Below the pieces are notes generated by a model. That model was given only the letters and a program-made list of their open reading frames with translations. It searched no databases and had not been told where the DNA came from. The translations under genes were made by a program, and so were the position numbers. Shown one piece after another: positions 1-10,243 of a stretch of DNA of 64,000 bases. Position 1 is the first letter of the stretch. Every line of letters begins with the position of its first letter. The stretch is from Rhodobiaceae bacterium (lineage in GTDB: Bacteria > Pseudomonadota > Alphaproteobacteria > Rhizobiales > Tepidamorphaceae), in contig JACKJP010000008.1 of the NCBI GenBank assembly GCA_020637895.1, positions 110,844 to 174,843 of the forward strand. The letters run 5' to 3'.

Positions 1-657
1 TTCATGACCGAAAAGCGTACTCTCAACGAGGTTCTCGGGGATCGCGCCGCAATTGACAGGGACGAAGGGTTTTCCTGCGCGGGCGCTGGTGCCCTGAATG
101 GCGCGGGCGACGAGTTCCTTGCCGACGCCGCTCTCGCCTTCGATGATGATCGGAATATTCGAGCGCGCGGCGCGATCGCCGAGCGCGATGACGCGCTTCA
201 TGGCGGCGCTGCGGGTGACGATATCGGCGAATGTCAGCCGGGTTGCGGCATGACGCTTGATGCGGCCGATTTCTTCTTCCAGCGTATTGAGCTTCAGCGC
301 ATTACGGATCGAAACATCAAGCCGTTCCGCGCCCACCGGCTTGACGATGAAATCGGCCGCGCCGGCGCGCATGGCGCTGACGACGGTATCGATTCCGCCA
401 TGAGCCGTCTGGACGATGACAGGCTTGCGGATCCCGGACTTTGCCATGGCCGACAGAACGCCCATGCCGTCCAGTTCAGGCATGACCAGATCGAGGATTA
501 CCAGACAGATCGTCTCCGCGTCCGCGCCTGAAAGCTCAGCCATGGCGGCATCGCCGCTTTCCGCTTCGCGGGGCGCATAACCAAGACGCGTGACGGCCGC
601 GGAGAGAATACGGCGCTGTACCGGGTCGTCATCGACGATGAGAATTCTGTCGTTCAT
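1..657 (-). CDS. Sigma-54-dependent response regulator, TacA/NtrC-like (C-terminal part outside window)
   Basis: The 219 visible residues hold a complete receiver domain followed by the start of an AAA+ sigma-54 activator domain. Acidic pocket residues D9-D11, phospho-acceptor D56, T84 and K106 are all present. The Walker A motif GESGVGKE lies at about 174-181. The gene runs off the left edge, so the remaining AAA+ region and the Fis-type DNA-binding domain are not visible. The linker wording around 80-120 resembles Caulobacter TacA more than NtrC as I remember them; this is recall, not a search. The start at 657 is preceded by GGAG at good spacing. An exact CtrA-type site lies about 100 bp upstream. 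It is divergent from pepF. Confidence 0.88.
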   Translation of the reverse strand, partial: MNDRILIVDDDPVQRRILSAAVTRLGYAPREAESGDAAMAELSGADAETICLVILDLVMPELDGMGVLSAMAKSGIRKPVIVQTAHGGIDTVVSAMRAGAADFIVKPVGAERLDVSIRNALKLNTLEEEIGRIKRHAATRLTFADIVTRSAAMKRVIALGDRAARSNIPIIIEGESGVGKELVARAIQGTSARAGKPFVPVNCGAIPENLVESTLFGHE

Positions 658-758
658 CCGCTCTCCGGCTTGATCTTTTCGCTCGTCCCTCCCGGCTGGC
701 AGGCGGCGAACGGCCCCAGGTGGAATCGGGGTCGGAGCTGCATGTTGGCGATGCAGGG

Positions 759-773
759 TTAAAGGGGGATTAA
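759..773 (-). promoter_or_regulatory. Exact CtrA-type site (TTAA-N7-TTAA)
   Basis: Two TTAA half-sites separated by exactly seven bases lie in the divergent region between the TacA-like gene and pepF. Read on the minus strand, the second half continues as TTAACC, matching the extended CtrA consensus towards the TacA-like gene. CtrA is the master cell-cycle regulator of alphaproteobacteria and usually overlaps the -35 region of its targets. Binding is inferred from the motif only. Confidence 0.55.
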
Positions 774-883
774 GAAAACGGCAGTCTTGTTTCACAGCGG
801 GACAAGGGCGATATGGGCCTTGACGCATTCGCGCCCGCGCCGAATGCTCCTGCCGATACCGCCAACAACAGACGGGATACCGA

Positions 884-2740
884 ATGTCCAGAAACCCCGC
901 TCAGCAGCCTCCGGCACCGTTCTCCGCAACGGCCCAGCCGGCCACAACGTCCGGCACCAAACTCGGCGAACTGCCGGTGTGGGATCTGAGCGATCTCTAC
1001 AGCGGGCTTGGCGATCCGGCGATTGCCAGGGACATGGCAGAGGTCAGTGACGAAGCGGTCGCATTCGAGGAGCGTTACAAGGGCAAGCTACAAGAATTGC
1101 TGGCCGGCCCGGACGGCGCTGCCGCCCTGTCGTCCGCGATCGCGACGTTCGAGGGCATGCAGGACAAGGCGGGGCGGCTGATCTCCTATGCGGGGCTGCT
1201 GCGGGCCCAGGACCTGGCCGACCCGGCCCGCGCGAAGTTCATGTCCGATATCCAGGAGCAACTGACCAAACTTGGCCTGAACCTGCTTTTCTTCGAACTG
1301 GAGCTCAACCGCCTTGACGATGGCGTGCTGGACGCGGCACTCGCGGATCCGGCACTCGTTCACTATCGTCCGTGGGTGGAGGATATCCGCAAGGAAAAGC
1401 CCTATCAGCTGGACGACAGGCTCGAGCAGCTTTTTCATGAAACGTCGCTGACCGGTCGCGGCGCGTGGAACCGTCTGTTCGACGAGACGGTGGCGGGCCT
1501 TACCTTCGATCTGGACGGCGCGGAAGTATCGCTGGAGGAGGCCCTCAACCGGCTTCAGGATAGCGATGAGACGGTCCGTGCAGGCGCCGCGGCCGTGCTG
1601 TCCAGGGTGTTTTCCGAAAACGTCCGCCACTTCGCGCTGATCATGAATACGCTGGCTAAGGACAAGGAAATTTCCGATCGCTGGCGTGGGTTCAGGGACG
1701 TTGCCGACTCACGCCATCTGGCAAATCGCGTCGAGGCACCCGTCGTCGATGCGCTGGAAACGGCTGTGAGCGAGGCATTTCCGCGCCTTTCCCATCGTTA
1801 CTATGCGTTGAAGGCCAAATGGTTCGGCAAGGACCGGCTCGAGCACTGGGATCGCAACGCGCCGCTGCCGAAAGTTGCACAAAAGACGTATGACTGGACC
1901 GAGGCGAGGCAGGTCGTTCTCGATGCCTATGGCGGGTTCTCGCCCCGAATGGCCGAGATTGCGGAACAGTTTTTCGACCGTCGCTGGATCGATGCGCCGG
2001 CGCGCGCCGGAAAGTCTCCTGGCGCCTTCGCGCATCCGACGGTGCCGAGCGCCCATCCCTATGTGCTGCTGAATTATCTGGGTCGTCCGCGAGACGTTAT
2101 GACGCTCGCTCACGAACTCGGGCATGGCGTTCACCAGGTGCTGGCCGCACCCAATGGCGCGCTGATGGCGCCAACGCCGCTGACGCTCGCGGAAACCGCC
2201 AGCGTGTTCGGCGAGATGCTGACGTTCCGCGCGATCCTGAAGCGCACGACGGACCCGGTGGCGCGCCGCGCACTCATTGCCTCCAAGGTGGAGGACATGA
2301 TCAACACAGTCGTTCGGCAGATCGCCTTCTACCGTTTCGAACGCAAGGTCCATACGGAGCGCCGCCAGGGTGAGCTGCCGGTCGAGCGTCTGAATGCGAT
2401 CTGGATGGAGGTCCAGCGCGAGAGCCTCGGTCCGGCGATCAATCTTTCGGAGGGGTATGAGACCTGGTGGGTCTATATCAGCCACTTCATCCATGCGCCG
2501 TTCTATGTGTACGCCTATGCCTTCGGCGACTGCCTGGTGAATTCGCTCTACGCGATCTACGAAAATGCGAGCGACGGTTTTGCCGAGCGCTATTTCGAAA
2601 TGCTCGCCGCCGGGGGGACCAAACATCACAGCGAGTTGCTGGCGCCGTTCGGACTGGATGCGACGCGGCCCGATTTCTGGTCCATGGGCCTGAAGCTGCT
2701 GGAAAGCCTGATCGATGAGCTGGAAGCCGGCGAAGAGTGA
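884..2740 (+). CDS. pepF: Oligoendopeptidase F, M3 family metallopeptidase
   Basis: This 618-residue protein has the length and layout of PepF-type M3B oligopeptidases, which hydrolyse short cytoplasmic peptides. The zinc-binding motif HELGH is at about 410-414 and the third ligand, in LAETAS, is E437. An N-terminal helical region of about 190 residues precedes the peptidase_M3 domain. There is no signal peptide. The ATG at 884 begins a short Ser/Pro/Ala-rich stretch; the conserved part starts near residue 25, so a slightly later start cannot be excluded. It stands alone between a divergent regulator and the cytochrome oxidase subunit IV gene. Confidence 0.93.
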   Translation: MSRNPAQQPPAPFSATAQPATTSGTKLGELPVWDLSDLYSGLGDPAIARDMAEVSDEAVAFEERYKGKLQELLAGPDGAAALSSAIATFEGMQDKAGRLISYAGLLRAQDLADPARAKFMSDIQEQLTKLGLNLLFFELELNRLDDGVLDAALADPALVHYRPWVEDIRKEKPYQLDDRLEQLFHETSLTGRGAWNRLFDETVAGLTFDLDGAEVSLEEALNRLQDSDETVRAGAAAVLSRVFSENVRHFALIMNTLAKDKEISDRWRGFRDVADSRHLANRVEAPVVDALETAVSEAFPRLSHRYYALKAKWFGKDRLEHWDRNAPLPKVAQKTYDWTEARQVVLDAYGGFSPRMAEIAEQFFDRRWIDAPARAGKSPGAFAHPTVPSAHPYVLLNYLGRPRDVMTLAHELGHGVHQVLAAPNGALMAPTPLTLAETASVFGEMLTFRAILKRTTDPVARRALIASKVEDMINTVVRQIAFYRFERKVHTERRQGELPVERLNAIWMEVQRESLGPAINLSEGYETWWVYISHFIHAPFYVYAYAFGDCLVNSLYAIYENASDGFAERYFEMLAAGGTKHHSELLAPFGLDATRPDFWSMGLKLLESLIDELEAGEE

Positions 2741-2904
2741 GCTCTTCAACTCGCAATGATGCTATGCGCACGTGATAGAACGCTAGCGAATTTTCTCGAT
2801 CTTGCGTTGCCGTCGGGTACGCTATTGAGTTAGAAGCGAGGCGAATGCAATTCGTCGCGGCGGCATCGCCGTGCAGCGGGACCGTTAGAGCAGGGGCATC
2901 CATA

Positions 2905-3189
2905 ATGGCTGAACACAAATCATCCGAGACATCGCTTCCCGACATGGACATGGCGTCGCATGAGCGGACCTTCCACGGCTTTGTCGAGATTTCAAAGATC
3001 GGCGCCGTGCATTGTGCCAATGCGCTCGTGCTTCTCGCGCTGGTCTACAAGGGCATGACTGTCACGTCGGTGATCTATCTGATCGTCATGTTCATCACGG
3101 CGGTGATCGGTCTGATGATGAAGTCGAACGGTTGGGTGCCGGGTGCCGTCATGACCGTTCTCGGGCTGCTTGCGATTGCTGTCGGCTAA
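2905..3189 (+). CDS. aa3-type cytochrome c oxidase subunit IV
   Basis: This 94-residue protein belongs to the small bacterial aa3 oxidase subunit IV family (COX4_pro_2). It has a hydrophilic N-terminus of about 30 residues with the conserved stretch SHERTFHGF, followed by hydrophobic segments around 36-52, 55-75 and 78-94. In related rhizobia this small gene commonly sits directly before pntA, as here, rather than with the other oxidase subunits. An in-frame start at 2845 would add 20 residues unlike the family; the ATG at 2905 has a purine-rich AGGGG about 10 bases upstream and is preferred. Confidence 0.82.
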   Translation: MAEHKSSETSLPDMDMASHERTFHGFVEISKIGAVHCANALVLLALVYKGMTVTSVIYLIVMFITAVIGLMMKSNGWVPGAVMTVLGLLAIAVG

Positions 3190-3271
3190 GGCCGCGTTCT
3201 TTCGATAATAGCCGGCGTAAGCCGGGCCGCATGCCGGTTCACGGCATGCGGAGGTGTGACTGGGGAGCTTC

Positions 3272-4414
3272 ATGAAGATTACCGTCCTCAAGGAAACCGA
3301 TGCGGGTGAGCCGCGGGTCGCGGCGACGCCGGAAACGGTGAAGAAATTCGCGGCACTCGGCGCTACCGTCACGGTCGAAGCCGGCGCGGGTGCGGGCTCG
3401 TCCATTTCGGACGCCGACTACAAGGATGCCGGTGCGACGATCGCCAAGGGGCGCGCCGCCGCCGTCAAGGGCGCCGATGTCGTCATCGCGGTACGCCGGC
3501 CAGAACCCGCAGGGCTGGAAGGCGTCGCCAAGGACGCGCTGGTGGTTGCGATCATGGACCCTTACGGGCATGAAGCGGAACTTGCCGCGCTGGCAAAGAC
3601 CGGCGCATCCCTGTTTTCCATGGAGCTGATGCCGCGCATTACCCGCGCGCAGGTCATGGACGTTCTTTCAAGCCAGGCCAACCTTGCCGGTTATCGTGCC
3701 GTCATCGACGCTGCCGAAGCCTATGGCCGTGCGCTGCCGATGATGATGACGGCGGCCGGTACCGTGCCTGCCGCCCGTGTTTTCGTCATGGGTGCCGGCG
3801 TTGCGGGCCTGCAGGCGATTGCAACAGCGCGTCGTCTGGGCGCGGTCGTGACGGCGACGGACGTTCGCCCGGCCGCGAAGGAACAGGTCGAGTCGCTCGG
3901 CGCCAAGTTCATCGCCGTCGAGGACGAAGAGTTCAAGCAGGCTGAAACCGCCGGCGGTTATGCCAAGGAGATGAGCAAGGAATATCAGGCCAAGCAGGCC
4001 GCGCTCGTCGCCGAACATATCGCCAAGCAGGATATCGTCATCACGACTGCGCTGATCCCGGGCCGTCCGGCGCCGAAGCTGATCAACAAGGCCATGGTGG
4101 AATCGATGAAGGACGGCTCCGTCATCGTCGACCTCGCGGTCGAGCGTGGCGGCAATGTCGAGGGCGCAAAGGCCGGCGGAACGGCCAAGGTAAAAGGCGC
4201 CACCATTCTCGGCCATCTCAATGTCGCCGGCCGCATCGCTGCGACGGCATCGAGCCTCTATGCGCGCAATCTCTACGCCTTTGTCGAGACGATGATCGAC
4301 AAGGAGACGAGGGCGCTGAACGTCAAATGGGACGATGAGATCATCACCGCGACGCTGCTGACGCGCGGCGGCAAGACGGTCCATCCGGCATTCTCTGGGA
4401 AGGAGGGTGAATAA
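3272..4414 (+). CDS. pntAA: NAD(P) transhydrogenase subunit alpha, part 1 (NAD-binding domain I)
   Basis: This 380-residue soluble subunit of proton-translocating transhydrogenase holds the NAD(H)-binding domain I, which passes hydride between NADH and NADP+ in the membrane complex. It shows the N-terminal AlaDh/PNT fold and a Rossmann motif GAGVAG at about 174-179. It ends without membrane segments, so the alpha subunit is split as in many alphaproteobacteria. The TAA stop overlaps the ATG of the next gene by one base, which implies translational coupling. The product would supply NADPH using the proton gradient. Confidence 0.95.
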   Translation: MKITVLKETDAGEPRVAATPETVKKFAALGATVTVEAGAGAGSSISDADYKDAGATIAKGRAAAVKGADVVIAVRRPEPAGLEGVAKDALVVAIMDPYGHEAELAALAKTGASLFSMELMPRITRAQVMDVLSSQANLAGYRAVIDAAEAYGRALPMMMTAAGTVPAARVFVMGAGVAGLQAIATARRLGAVVTATDVRPAAKEQVESLGAKFIAVEDEEFKQAETAGGYAKEMSKEYQAKQAALVAEHIAKQDIVITTALIPGRPAPKLINKAMVESMKDGSVIVDLAVERGGNVEGAKAGGTAKVKGATILGHLNVAGRIAATASSLYARNLYAFVETMIDKETRALNVKWDDEIITATLLTRGGKTVHPAFSGKEGE

Positions 4415-4881
4415 TGGCCAATATGGAACCTTCCGCGCTGATTGAAAAATCGCGCCAGGCCGCCGAGGCGGCACAGGCTGCGGCCGATGCGGCTGCAAAC
4501 GCCGCAAGCGCCGCAGAAGCCTTCGCCAATCAGGCGGCGGATGCTGCGGGTGCGGCGATCCACGCAGCCACAGGCGGGGCGATCGACCCGTTCATCTTCC
4601 GCCTCGCGATCTTCGTGCTGGCGATTTTTGTCGGCTACTACGTGGTGTGGTCGGTCACGCCGGCCCTTCATACCCCTCTGATGAGCGTCACCAACGCGAT
4701 CTCCTCGGTGATCGTGGTCGGCGCGCTCCTGTCGGTCGGTGTCGATCTGACCGCCGGCGAGGGTGCCGTATGGTCGCGCGGCTTCGGCTTCATTGCCCTG
4801 GTGCTCGCCTCGGTCAACATCTTCGGCGGCTTCCTGGTCACCCAGCGGATGCTGGCCATGTACAAGAAGAAGGCGAAATAG
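4414..4881 (+). CDS. pntAB: NAD(P) transhydrogenase subunit alpha, part 2 (membrane domain)
   Basis: This 155-residue protein carries the four membrane segments that form the alpha share of domain II of transhydrogenase (about 65-85, 90-110, 113-130 and 133-150). Before these is an unusual run, about residues 10-55, made almost only of Ala with Glu, Asp and Gln, which probably forms a long amphipathic helix. It lies between pntAA (one-base overlap) and pntB (three-base gap) in a single operon. Confidence 0.92.
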   Translation: MANMEPSALIEKSRQAAEAAQAAADAAANAASAAEAFANQAADAAGAAIHAATGGAIDPFIFRLAIFVLAIFVGYYVVWSVTPALHTPLMSVTNAISSVIVVGALLSVGVDLTAGEGAVWSRGFGFIALVLASVNIFGGFLVTQRMLAMYKKKAK

Positions 4882-4884
4882 CCC

Positions 4885-6279
4885 ATGAGCGCCAATATCA
4901 CCGCACTCCTCTATCTCGTTTCCGGCGTCCTCTTCATCCTGTCGCTGAGGGGGCTGTCCTCGCCTGAAACGTCGCAGGCCGGCAATCGCTACGGCATGAT
5001 CGGCATGGCGATCGCCATCGTCACGACGCTGTTCTCGGTCACGCCCTCGTTCTCAGGTTACGGTCTGATCCTCGTCGGCCTCGTCGTCGGCGGCGGTGTC
5101 GGCGCCGTGGTTGCGCGGCGCATCGCGATGACAGCGATGCCGCAGCTGGTTGCCGCGTTCCACAGCCTCGTCGGTCTTGCCGCCGTCATGGTCGCGGCGG
5201 GCGCGCTGTATGCGCCGCAGGCCTTCGGCATCGGCATCGAAGGCGAAATCCATGGCGCAAGCCTTGTGGAGATGAGCCTTGGCGTCGCCATTGGCGCGAT
5301 TACCTTCACCGGCTCGGTCATCGCCTTCCTGAAGCTGGACGGGCGCATGAGCGGCAGGCCGATCATGCTGCCGGCGCGGCACCTCATCAACATCGCGCTC
5401 GCGGCGGGCCTTGTCCTGCTGGTCGCGCTCTTCGTGATGTCGGAAAGCCACACGCTGTTCTGGCTGATCGTCCTTGTCTCGCTGGTCTTCGGCGTTCTGA
5501 TCATCATTCCGATCGGCGGCGCGGACATGCCCGTCGTCGTCTCGATGCTCAACTCCTACTCGGGCTGGGCGGCCGCCGGCATCGGTTTCACGCTCGGCAA
5601 CACGGCGCTGATCATTACCGGCGCGCTGGTCGGCTCATCGGGTGCGATCCTGTCCTACATCATGTGCAAGGGCATGAACCGCTCCTTCATCTCCGTCATT
5701 CTCGGCGGCTTCGGCGGCGAAACCGCTGCGGCTGGCGGCGGTGACCGCGAGCAGCGTCCGGTCAAGCAGGGCTCGGCCGAGGACGCCGCGTTCATCATGA
5801 AGAACGCGAGCAAGGTCATCATCGTGCCGGGCTATGGCATGGCGGTCGCACAGGCACAGCACGCGCTTCGCGAAATGTGCGACAAGCTGAAGGCCGAGGG
5901 CGTCGAGATCAAGTACGCGATCCATCCGGTCGCAGGTCGCATGCCGGGCCACATGAACGTGCTGCTGGCCGAAGCGCAGGTGCCCTATGACGAAGTGTTC
6001 GAGCTGGAGGATATCAACTCCGAGTTCGCGACTGCCGACGTTGCCTATGTCATCGGCGCCAACGACGTGACCAATCCGGCCGCGCGCGACGATCCGACGT
6101 CGCCGATCTACGGCATGCCGATCCTCGACGTCGACAAGGCCGGTACCGTCCTCTTCGTCAAGCGCGGCATGGGCTCGGGCTATGCCGGCATCGAGAACGA
6201 ACTCTTCTTCCTCGACAAGACGATGATGCTCTTCGGCGACGCCAAGAAGATGACCGAGGCGATCGTCAAGTCGCTCTGA
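4885..6279 (+). CDS. pntB: NAD(P) transhydrogenase subunit beta
   Basis: This 464-residue beta subunit has a polytopic membrane half (about residues 1-270) followed by the soluble NADP(H)-binding domain III. Domain III is recognisable by GYGMAVAQAQ from about residue 316 and by the conserved stretch GANDVTNPAA. Together with PntAA and PntAB it makes the proton-translocating enzyme. The operon ends at a strong hairpin terminator 28 bp after the stop codon. Confidence 0.96.
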   Translation: MSANITALLYLVSGVLFILSLRGLSSPETSQAGNRYGMIGMAIAIVTTLFSVTPSFSGYGLILVGLVVGGGVGAVVARRIAMTAMPQLVAAFHSLVGLAAVMVAAGALYAPQAFGIGIEGEIHGASLVEMSLGVAIGAITFTGSVIAFLKLDGRMSGRPIMLPARHLINIALAAGLVLLVALFVMSESHTLFWLIVLVSLVFGVLIIIPIGGADMPVVVSMLNSYSGWAAAGIGFTLGNTALIITGALVGSSGAILSYIMCKGMNRSFISVILGGFGGETAAAGGGDREQRPVKQGSAEDAAFIMKNASKVIIVPGYGMAVAQAQHALREMCDKLKAEGVEIKYAIHPVAGRMPGHMNVLLAEAQVPYDEVFELEDINSEFATADVAYVIGANDVTNPAARDDPTSPIYGMPILDVDKAGTVLFVKRGMGSGYAGIENELFFLDKTMMLFGDAKKMTEAIVKSL

Positions 6280-6283
6280 AACC

Positions 6284-7111
6284 GTGCAGAGCAGGCGCTA
6301 TCAATCAGGCCCGGACGATCCGATCGTCCGGGCCTTTTCCTATCCATACGAACAGGCGGAGTTCGACGGCGCGCTCGACCCGGAAAGCGGTGTCCTCAAC
6401 GGCCTGGCAGACCTCAGCGTTCAGCCCGCGCCCGATACCTGCATCGCGGGCTTCGACGCGCTCATGCCCTGTTGCCGTCTGACGGCAGAGGGGGGCGCTC
6501 CGGACGAGCGGCGCCATCTGCTGCTCGCAAGCGGCAGCAATGCTTCCCCTTCACAGCTGATACGGAAATTTCATGGACGGCAGGAGACGCAGCCGATCAT
6601 TCTGCTCCAAACCCCGGTTCGGGATCTTGTCGCTGTTCATTCGGCCCATATCACCGCCTATGGCGCGGTGGCCGGGACTTTGATGGCATGGGCCGGCGCG
6701 GTTTCCCGGCTAACGGTTCTGGCGGTCACGACCGGACAGTTGCAGCGCATCAACGAGACGGAGTCGCTCGGCAAAAACTATGACCTTGCGGTTCTGCCGG
6801 CGGGCACCATTGCGCAGATGCCCGGTTGCGGCATTCTTATCTATCGCTCGCGCCGCGGCGTCTTCGCGCCTTTCGGTGCGCCGCTGAGGCTGGAGGCATT
6901 TGCCGCGAGCGGCAGTCTCCCGCCTGCTGTCAGCCAGCGACAGGCGCTGGATGAAGCGGCGAGCGCGGCAAACTACCGCGACGGGCGTGAGGCGTTTGTC
7001 ATGAAGCTGGTGAGCGACTCAACGTTCCGCGAGGCCGCAACAAGGGCAATGCGTGGGCTGGCGATATCGGACGGGCTTCAGATAGCGCGAACGATTGCCG
7101 TCAGGGCATGA
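6284..7111 (+). CDS. Conserved hypothetical protein with a GSNxSPxQL motif
   Basis: I do not recognise the function. The reading frame (275 codons from a GTG at 6284) codes for a soluble protein. A central motif, GSNASPSQL near residues 84-92, recalls the N-terminal GSN loop of gamma-glutamylcyclotransferase-like folds, but the rest does not let me assign that family. The start is uncertain. The GTG has no good ribosome binding site, it lies only five bases after the pntB stop, and the pntB terminator sits inside codons 8-19. The next in-frame ATG is at 6464 (residue 61), which would remove residues that look protein-like. It converges with the TPR lipoprotein gene and overlaps it by 11 bases. 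Confidence 0.55.
   Translation: MQSRRYQSGPDDPIVRAFSYPYEQAEFDGALDPESGVLNGLADLSVQPAPDTCIAGFDALMPCCRLTAEGGAPDERRHLLLASGSNASPSQLIRKFHGRQETQPIILLQTPVRDLVAVHSAHITAYGAVAGTLMAWAGAVSRLTVLAVTTGQLQRINETESLGKNYDLAVLPAGTIAQMPGCGILIYRSRRGVFAPFGAPLRLEAFAASGSLPPAVSQRQALDEAASAANYRDGREAFVMKLVSDSTFREAATRAMRGLAISDGLQIARTIAVRA
6307..6338 (+). terminator. Rho-independent terminator of the pnt operon
   Basis: A perfect 13-bp GC-rich inverted repeat (6307-6319 with 6323-6335) encloses a three-base loop and is followed by TTTT. It lies 28 bp after pntB and overlaps the 5' end of the reading frame that starts at 6284. Confidence 0.85.
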
Positions 7112-7976
7112 ACTTGCTGAGCCGGCGGGAGCCGTCACGCGCGGGCTTGTAGCTCGGGTTGATTTCCAGCGCGCGCGAATAGGCAACGGCGGCCTGCTGC
7201 ATCTCGTTTTTCTGTTCCAGCATCTGGCCGCGTCCGACCCAGGCTTCGACATAGCGGTTGTTGAGATCGACCGCGCGCGTGAAATCGGTCAGAGCGGCGT
7301 CGATGTCGCCCGTGGCGGCATAGCTTACACCGCGCCCGTAATGCGGCTCTGCGGCATTCGGATTAAGCCCGATCGCAGCGCTGAAATCCTCGATCGCCAG
7401 ATCATGAAGACCCTGCTGCTGATAGATCTGCCCGCGATTGTGGAAAGCGACCGGATTGTCGCGGCTGATCTCGATGGCGCGCTGAAAGTCCGCCATCGCA
7501 TACTCGGCCTGATTGGAACTGCGATAGAGAATGCCACGTCCGACCAGGGCGACCTCGTAATCGGGCTTGATGGTCAGAGAAGCGTTGTAGTCAGTCAGCG
7601 CGTCCTGCGCCCGGTTCATCCGCACCTTCACAAGCGCCCGGTTGGCATAGGCCTGATAGAAGTTGGGGTCGATCCGGATGGCGGCATCGAAATCGTTCAG
7701 CGCTTCCTGGAAGCGGCCGGCATTGCCGTATGCGGAGCCGCGCACATTGTATGCGGATGCGTCATTCGGATTGCGCTTGATGACGTCGGTCAGCGATTCG
7801 ATGTTCGCCGCCGACGTATTCTGCGTATTGAGATTGGCGGAAGCAAAGGTCCCGTCGGCCGTCGTCTGACAGCCAGCCAATAGCACGCCGAGCAAGGCGG
7901 CAACGCCGATCGCCCTAGCGAAACGGCCCGCGGCTGATGGAGAAAGGCTCGGGCGGAAGGCCCCGTCAGACTGCAT
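7101..7976 (-). CDS. TPR-repeat lipoprotein
   Basis: The 291-residue product has a lipoprotein signal ending in the lipobox LLAGC with Cys at residue 36, so it should be lipid-anchored in the envelope. The mature part is a chain of about six tetratricopeptide repeats (for example AYNVRGSAYGNAGRFQEAL), a protein-interaction scaffold. An in-frame start nine codons earlier (8003) exists, but the ATG at 7976 has GGGA upstream. Proteins of this type are widespread in Rhizobiales without a firm role; I infer envelope complex assembly only from the architecture. Confidence 0.82.
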   Translation of the reverse strand: MQSDGAFRPSLSPSAAGRFARAIGVAALLGVLLAGCQTTADGTFASANLNTQNTSAANIESLTDVIKRNPNDASAYNVRGSAYGNAGRFQEALNDFDAAIRIDPNFYQAYANRALVKVRMNRAQDALTDYNASLTIKPDYEVALVGRGILYRSSNQAEYAMADFQRAIEISRDNPVAFHNRGQIYQQQGLHDLAIEDFSAAIGLNPNAAEPHYGRGVSYAATGDIDAALTDFTRAVDLNNRYVEAWVGRGQMLEQKNEMQQAAVAYSRALEINPSYKPARDGSRRLSKFMP

Positions 7977-8065
7977 GATTGATCCCGTTGGCGGTGCAGA
8001 CACGAATCATAACCCGAAATGTGTCGAAAAGCGCGTTCGCACCCCTTCGCGCGGATATTCCGCTG

Positions 8066-8088
8066 CCGCCGGCGCCTGTCGCCGGCGG
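8066..8088 (-). terminator. Hairpin after rpsU, possible terminator without U-tract
   Basis: A perfect 9-bp GC-only stem (8066-8074 with 8080-8088, five-base loop) lies 16 bp past the rpsU stop. There is no T-rich tail on the minus strand, so it is either a weak terminator or an mRNA 3' stabiliser. Confidence 0.35.
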
Positions 8089-8103
8089 TGGACAGGCCGG
8101 TAT

Positions 8104-8328
8104 TTAGCGGCCCTTGCCGCCGGGCAGAAGACCCTCGCGCTGAGCGCGCTTGCGGGCCAGCTTGCGGGCGCGGCGAACGGCTTCGGCCTTTTCGCGGGCG
8201 CGCTTAACAGACGGCTTTTCGTAGTGGCCGCGCAGTTTCATCTCGCGGAAGATGCCTTCACGCTGCATTTTCTTCTTCAGCGCTCGCAGCGCCTGATCGA
8301 CATTGTTATCGCGAACGATGACTTGCAC
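8104..8328 (-). CDS. rpsU: 30S ribosomal protein S21
   Basis: This 74-residue, strongly basic protein begins [17 protein letters not shown], the typical S21 N-terminus, and has an Arg/Lys-rich C-terminal tail. S21 binds near the 3' end of 16S rRNA and assists initiation. The start codon is GTG at 8328, with AGGTAGG upstream. It is transcribed alone; the 228 bp separating it from purK (same strand) hold no gene and presumably the rpsU promoter. Confidence 0.97.
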   Translation of the reverse strand: MQVIVRDNNVDQALRALKKKMQREGIFREMKLRGHYEKPSVKRAREKAEAVRRARKLARKRAQREGLLPGGKGR

Positions 8329-8556
8329 GCGGGCCTACCTTTCTTCGATTCGTACCTGCGGCGCGATCTGACGCGCCCTGTTGACCAAATTACGTTTTGA
8401 CCGAGTTAATTGCCCCCACGGACCTGAATCCGAGGCGCAAACAGCGGCAAGCGAGGAAATCCGCCGCCGCCACATCGACCGATATGGGGCGGGCTATTAG
8501 CAAAGAAATCCCGCAAAGTCCACTGTGCGACGCGAAATCAGCGCGCGTTTCTGCCT

Positions 8557-9654
8557 CTATCGGACAGGCCGTAGCAACCGGGTCACATGGCCCATCTTGC
8601 GACCGGCGCGGACCTCCGCTTTGCCATAGAGGTGAACGCGCGCATCGGGCTCGCCGGACAGCCGTTCGGCCTGCAGCGCGTCCTCGCCGATGAGATTGGT
8701 CATGAGGCAGTCGCTGTGCCTGCGGGGCGAGCCGAGCGGCCAGCCGCAGATCGCTCGGATGTGCATCTCAAACTGCGAGATCAGACAGGCATCCTGGGTC
8801 CAGTGGCCGGTATTGTGCACGCGCGGGGCAAATTCGTTGACCAGAAGCCTGTCTGCCTCACCGTCCCGTATGACGAAGAACTCCACGCCGATGACGCCGA
8901 CATAGTCGAGCGCGTCGAGAATACGCGTGGCAATGACCCGCGCCGCCTTGGCGGTGGCGGGTGCAATGTCGCCGGGAACAGCGCTCGAGTGCAGGATCTG
9001 GTCGCGGTGGATGTTCTCGGCCGGATCATAGGCGCATGTCGCGCCCGCCGCATCGCGTGCCGCGATGACCGATATTTCACGGGTGAACGGGACGATGCCT
9101 TCCAGCACGTAGGGGCCGGCGCCTGCCTTGTCGATGGCGACAGCGGGATCGTCGCCCGCCGAGACGCGTACCTGTCCCTTGCCGTCGTAGCCGAAGCGCC
9201 GGGTCTTCAGCAGCGTCTGCGGGCCGATTTCCGCGAGCGCGGCCGAGAGGTCATCGGCCGTCTCGACCGGGCGCCACGGCGCGACTTCGATGCCGATGGA
9301 CGAAAAGAACTGCTTTTCCTGCAGCCTGTCCTGCGAAATGGCCAGCGCCCTTGTTCCCGGGCACACAGGTCTCAGCGCCGCGAGATGGGCCGCGGTCGCC
9401 GCCGGCACGTTCTCGAATTCGTAGGTAATGACGTCGCATTCCTGAGCAAATCGCGTCAGTGCATCGAGGTCGTCATAGGCGGCGCGCGTATGACGAATGG
9501 AGACATCGAATGCGGGGCTGTCGGCGTCCGGGCAGTATATGTGGCATCGCATGCCCATCTCTGCTGCCGCAATCGCCAGCATCCGTCCAAGCTGGCCGCC
9601 ACCGAGAATGCCGATCGTGGAGAGGGGCGGGAGCGGGAGGCCCTTGGTTATCAT
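8557..9654 (-). CDS. purK: N5-carboxyaminoimidazole ribonucleotide synthase
   Basis: PurK uses ATP and bicarbonate to carboxylate aminoimidazole ribonucleotide in purine synthesis. The 365-residue protein opens with the pre-ATP-grasp motif [12 protein letters not shown] at about 15-26 and continues as an ATP-grasp enzyme of normal length. Its ATG overlaps the purE stop by four bases (ATGA), so the two are translationally coupled and act in consecutive steps. Confidence 0.95.
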   Translation of the reverse strand: MITKGLPLPPLSTIGILGGGQLGRMLAIAAAEMGMRCHIYCPDADSPAFDVSIRHTRAAYDDLDALTRFAQECDVITYEFENVPAATAAHLAALRPVCPGTRALAISQDRLQEKQFFSSIGIEVAPWRPVETADDLSAALAEIGPQTLLKTRRFGYDGKGQVRVSAGDDPAVAIDKAGAGPYVLEGIVPFTREISVIAARDAAGATCAYDPAENIHRDQILHSSAVPGDIAPATAKAARVIATRILDALDYVGVIGVEFFVIRDGEADRLLVNEFAPRVHNTGHWTQDACLISQFEMHIRAICGWPLGSPRRHSDCLMTNLIGEDALQAERLSGEPDARVHLYGKAEVRAGRKMGHVTRLLRPVR

Positions 9655-10145
9655 GCCGGCTCCGACGGGCGCTCGGCGACGGCGTCCGTCTGCTTGCGGC
9701 GCCAGGCCTCGAGGCGGCCTGCCAGCGCTTCGTCGCCAAGCGCGAGGACGGCTGCTGCAAGCAGAGCGGCATTGACGGCGCCCGCCTTGCCGATCGCGAG
9801 CGTGCCGACGGGGATGCCGGCTGGCATCTGAACAATGGACAGAAGGCTGTCCTGGCCGGAAAGGGCCCTGGATTCCACAGGTACGCCAAATACAGGCAGG
9901 CGGGTGAGGGATGCGGTCATGCCGGGCAGATGCGCGGCGCCGCCGGCTCCGGCGATAATGACCTTGTACCCGGCGCCCGCAGCCCCTCTGGCGAATTCAT
10001 ACAGTCGTTCGGGCGTGCGATGCGCAGAGACGATACGGGTATCGCAGCCCACGCCCAGCGCCTCAAGGGTCTCGGCTGCATGGCGCATGGTTTCCCAGTC
10101 GGACTGGCTCCCCATGATGATGGCGACGGGCGTGCTTTCTGGCAT
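9651..10145 (-). CDS. purE: 5-(carboxyamino)imidazole ribonucleotide mutase
   Basis: PurE class I mutase converts N5-CAIR, the PurK product, to CAIR. The 164-residue sequence shows the phosphate-binding GSQSDWETM at 12-20 and the conserved SAHRTPERL with H42. A C-terminal extension after about residue 135 is rich in Ala and charged residues, as often seen in this group. First gene of the purE-purK operon. Confidence 0.96.
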   Translation of the reverse strand: MPESTPVAIIMGSQSDWETMRHAAETLEALGVGCDTRIVSAHRTPERLYEFARGAAGAGYKVIIAGAGGAAHLPGMTASLTRLPVFGVPVESRALSGQDSLLSIVQMPAGIPVGTLAIGKAGAVNAALLAAAVLALGDEALAGRLEAWRRKQTDAVAERPSEPA

Positions 10146-10243
10146 CTGCGGCCTTCCTGACGATGGCTTGGTCTGGCGTTCGAAAGCGGCGGATTATATT
10201 CACACCCGCAGCAAGGGCAATGGCAGCTGGAACCGGACTTTCC

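Noticed and set aside
8587..9831. A 414-codon open frame antisense to purK and purE
   Set aside because: Explained entirely by GC-rich codon usage of the real genes.
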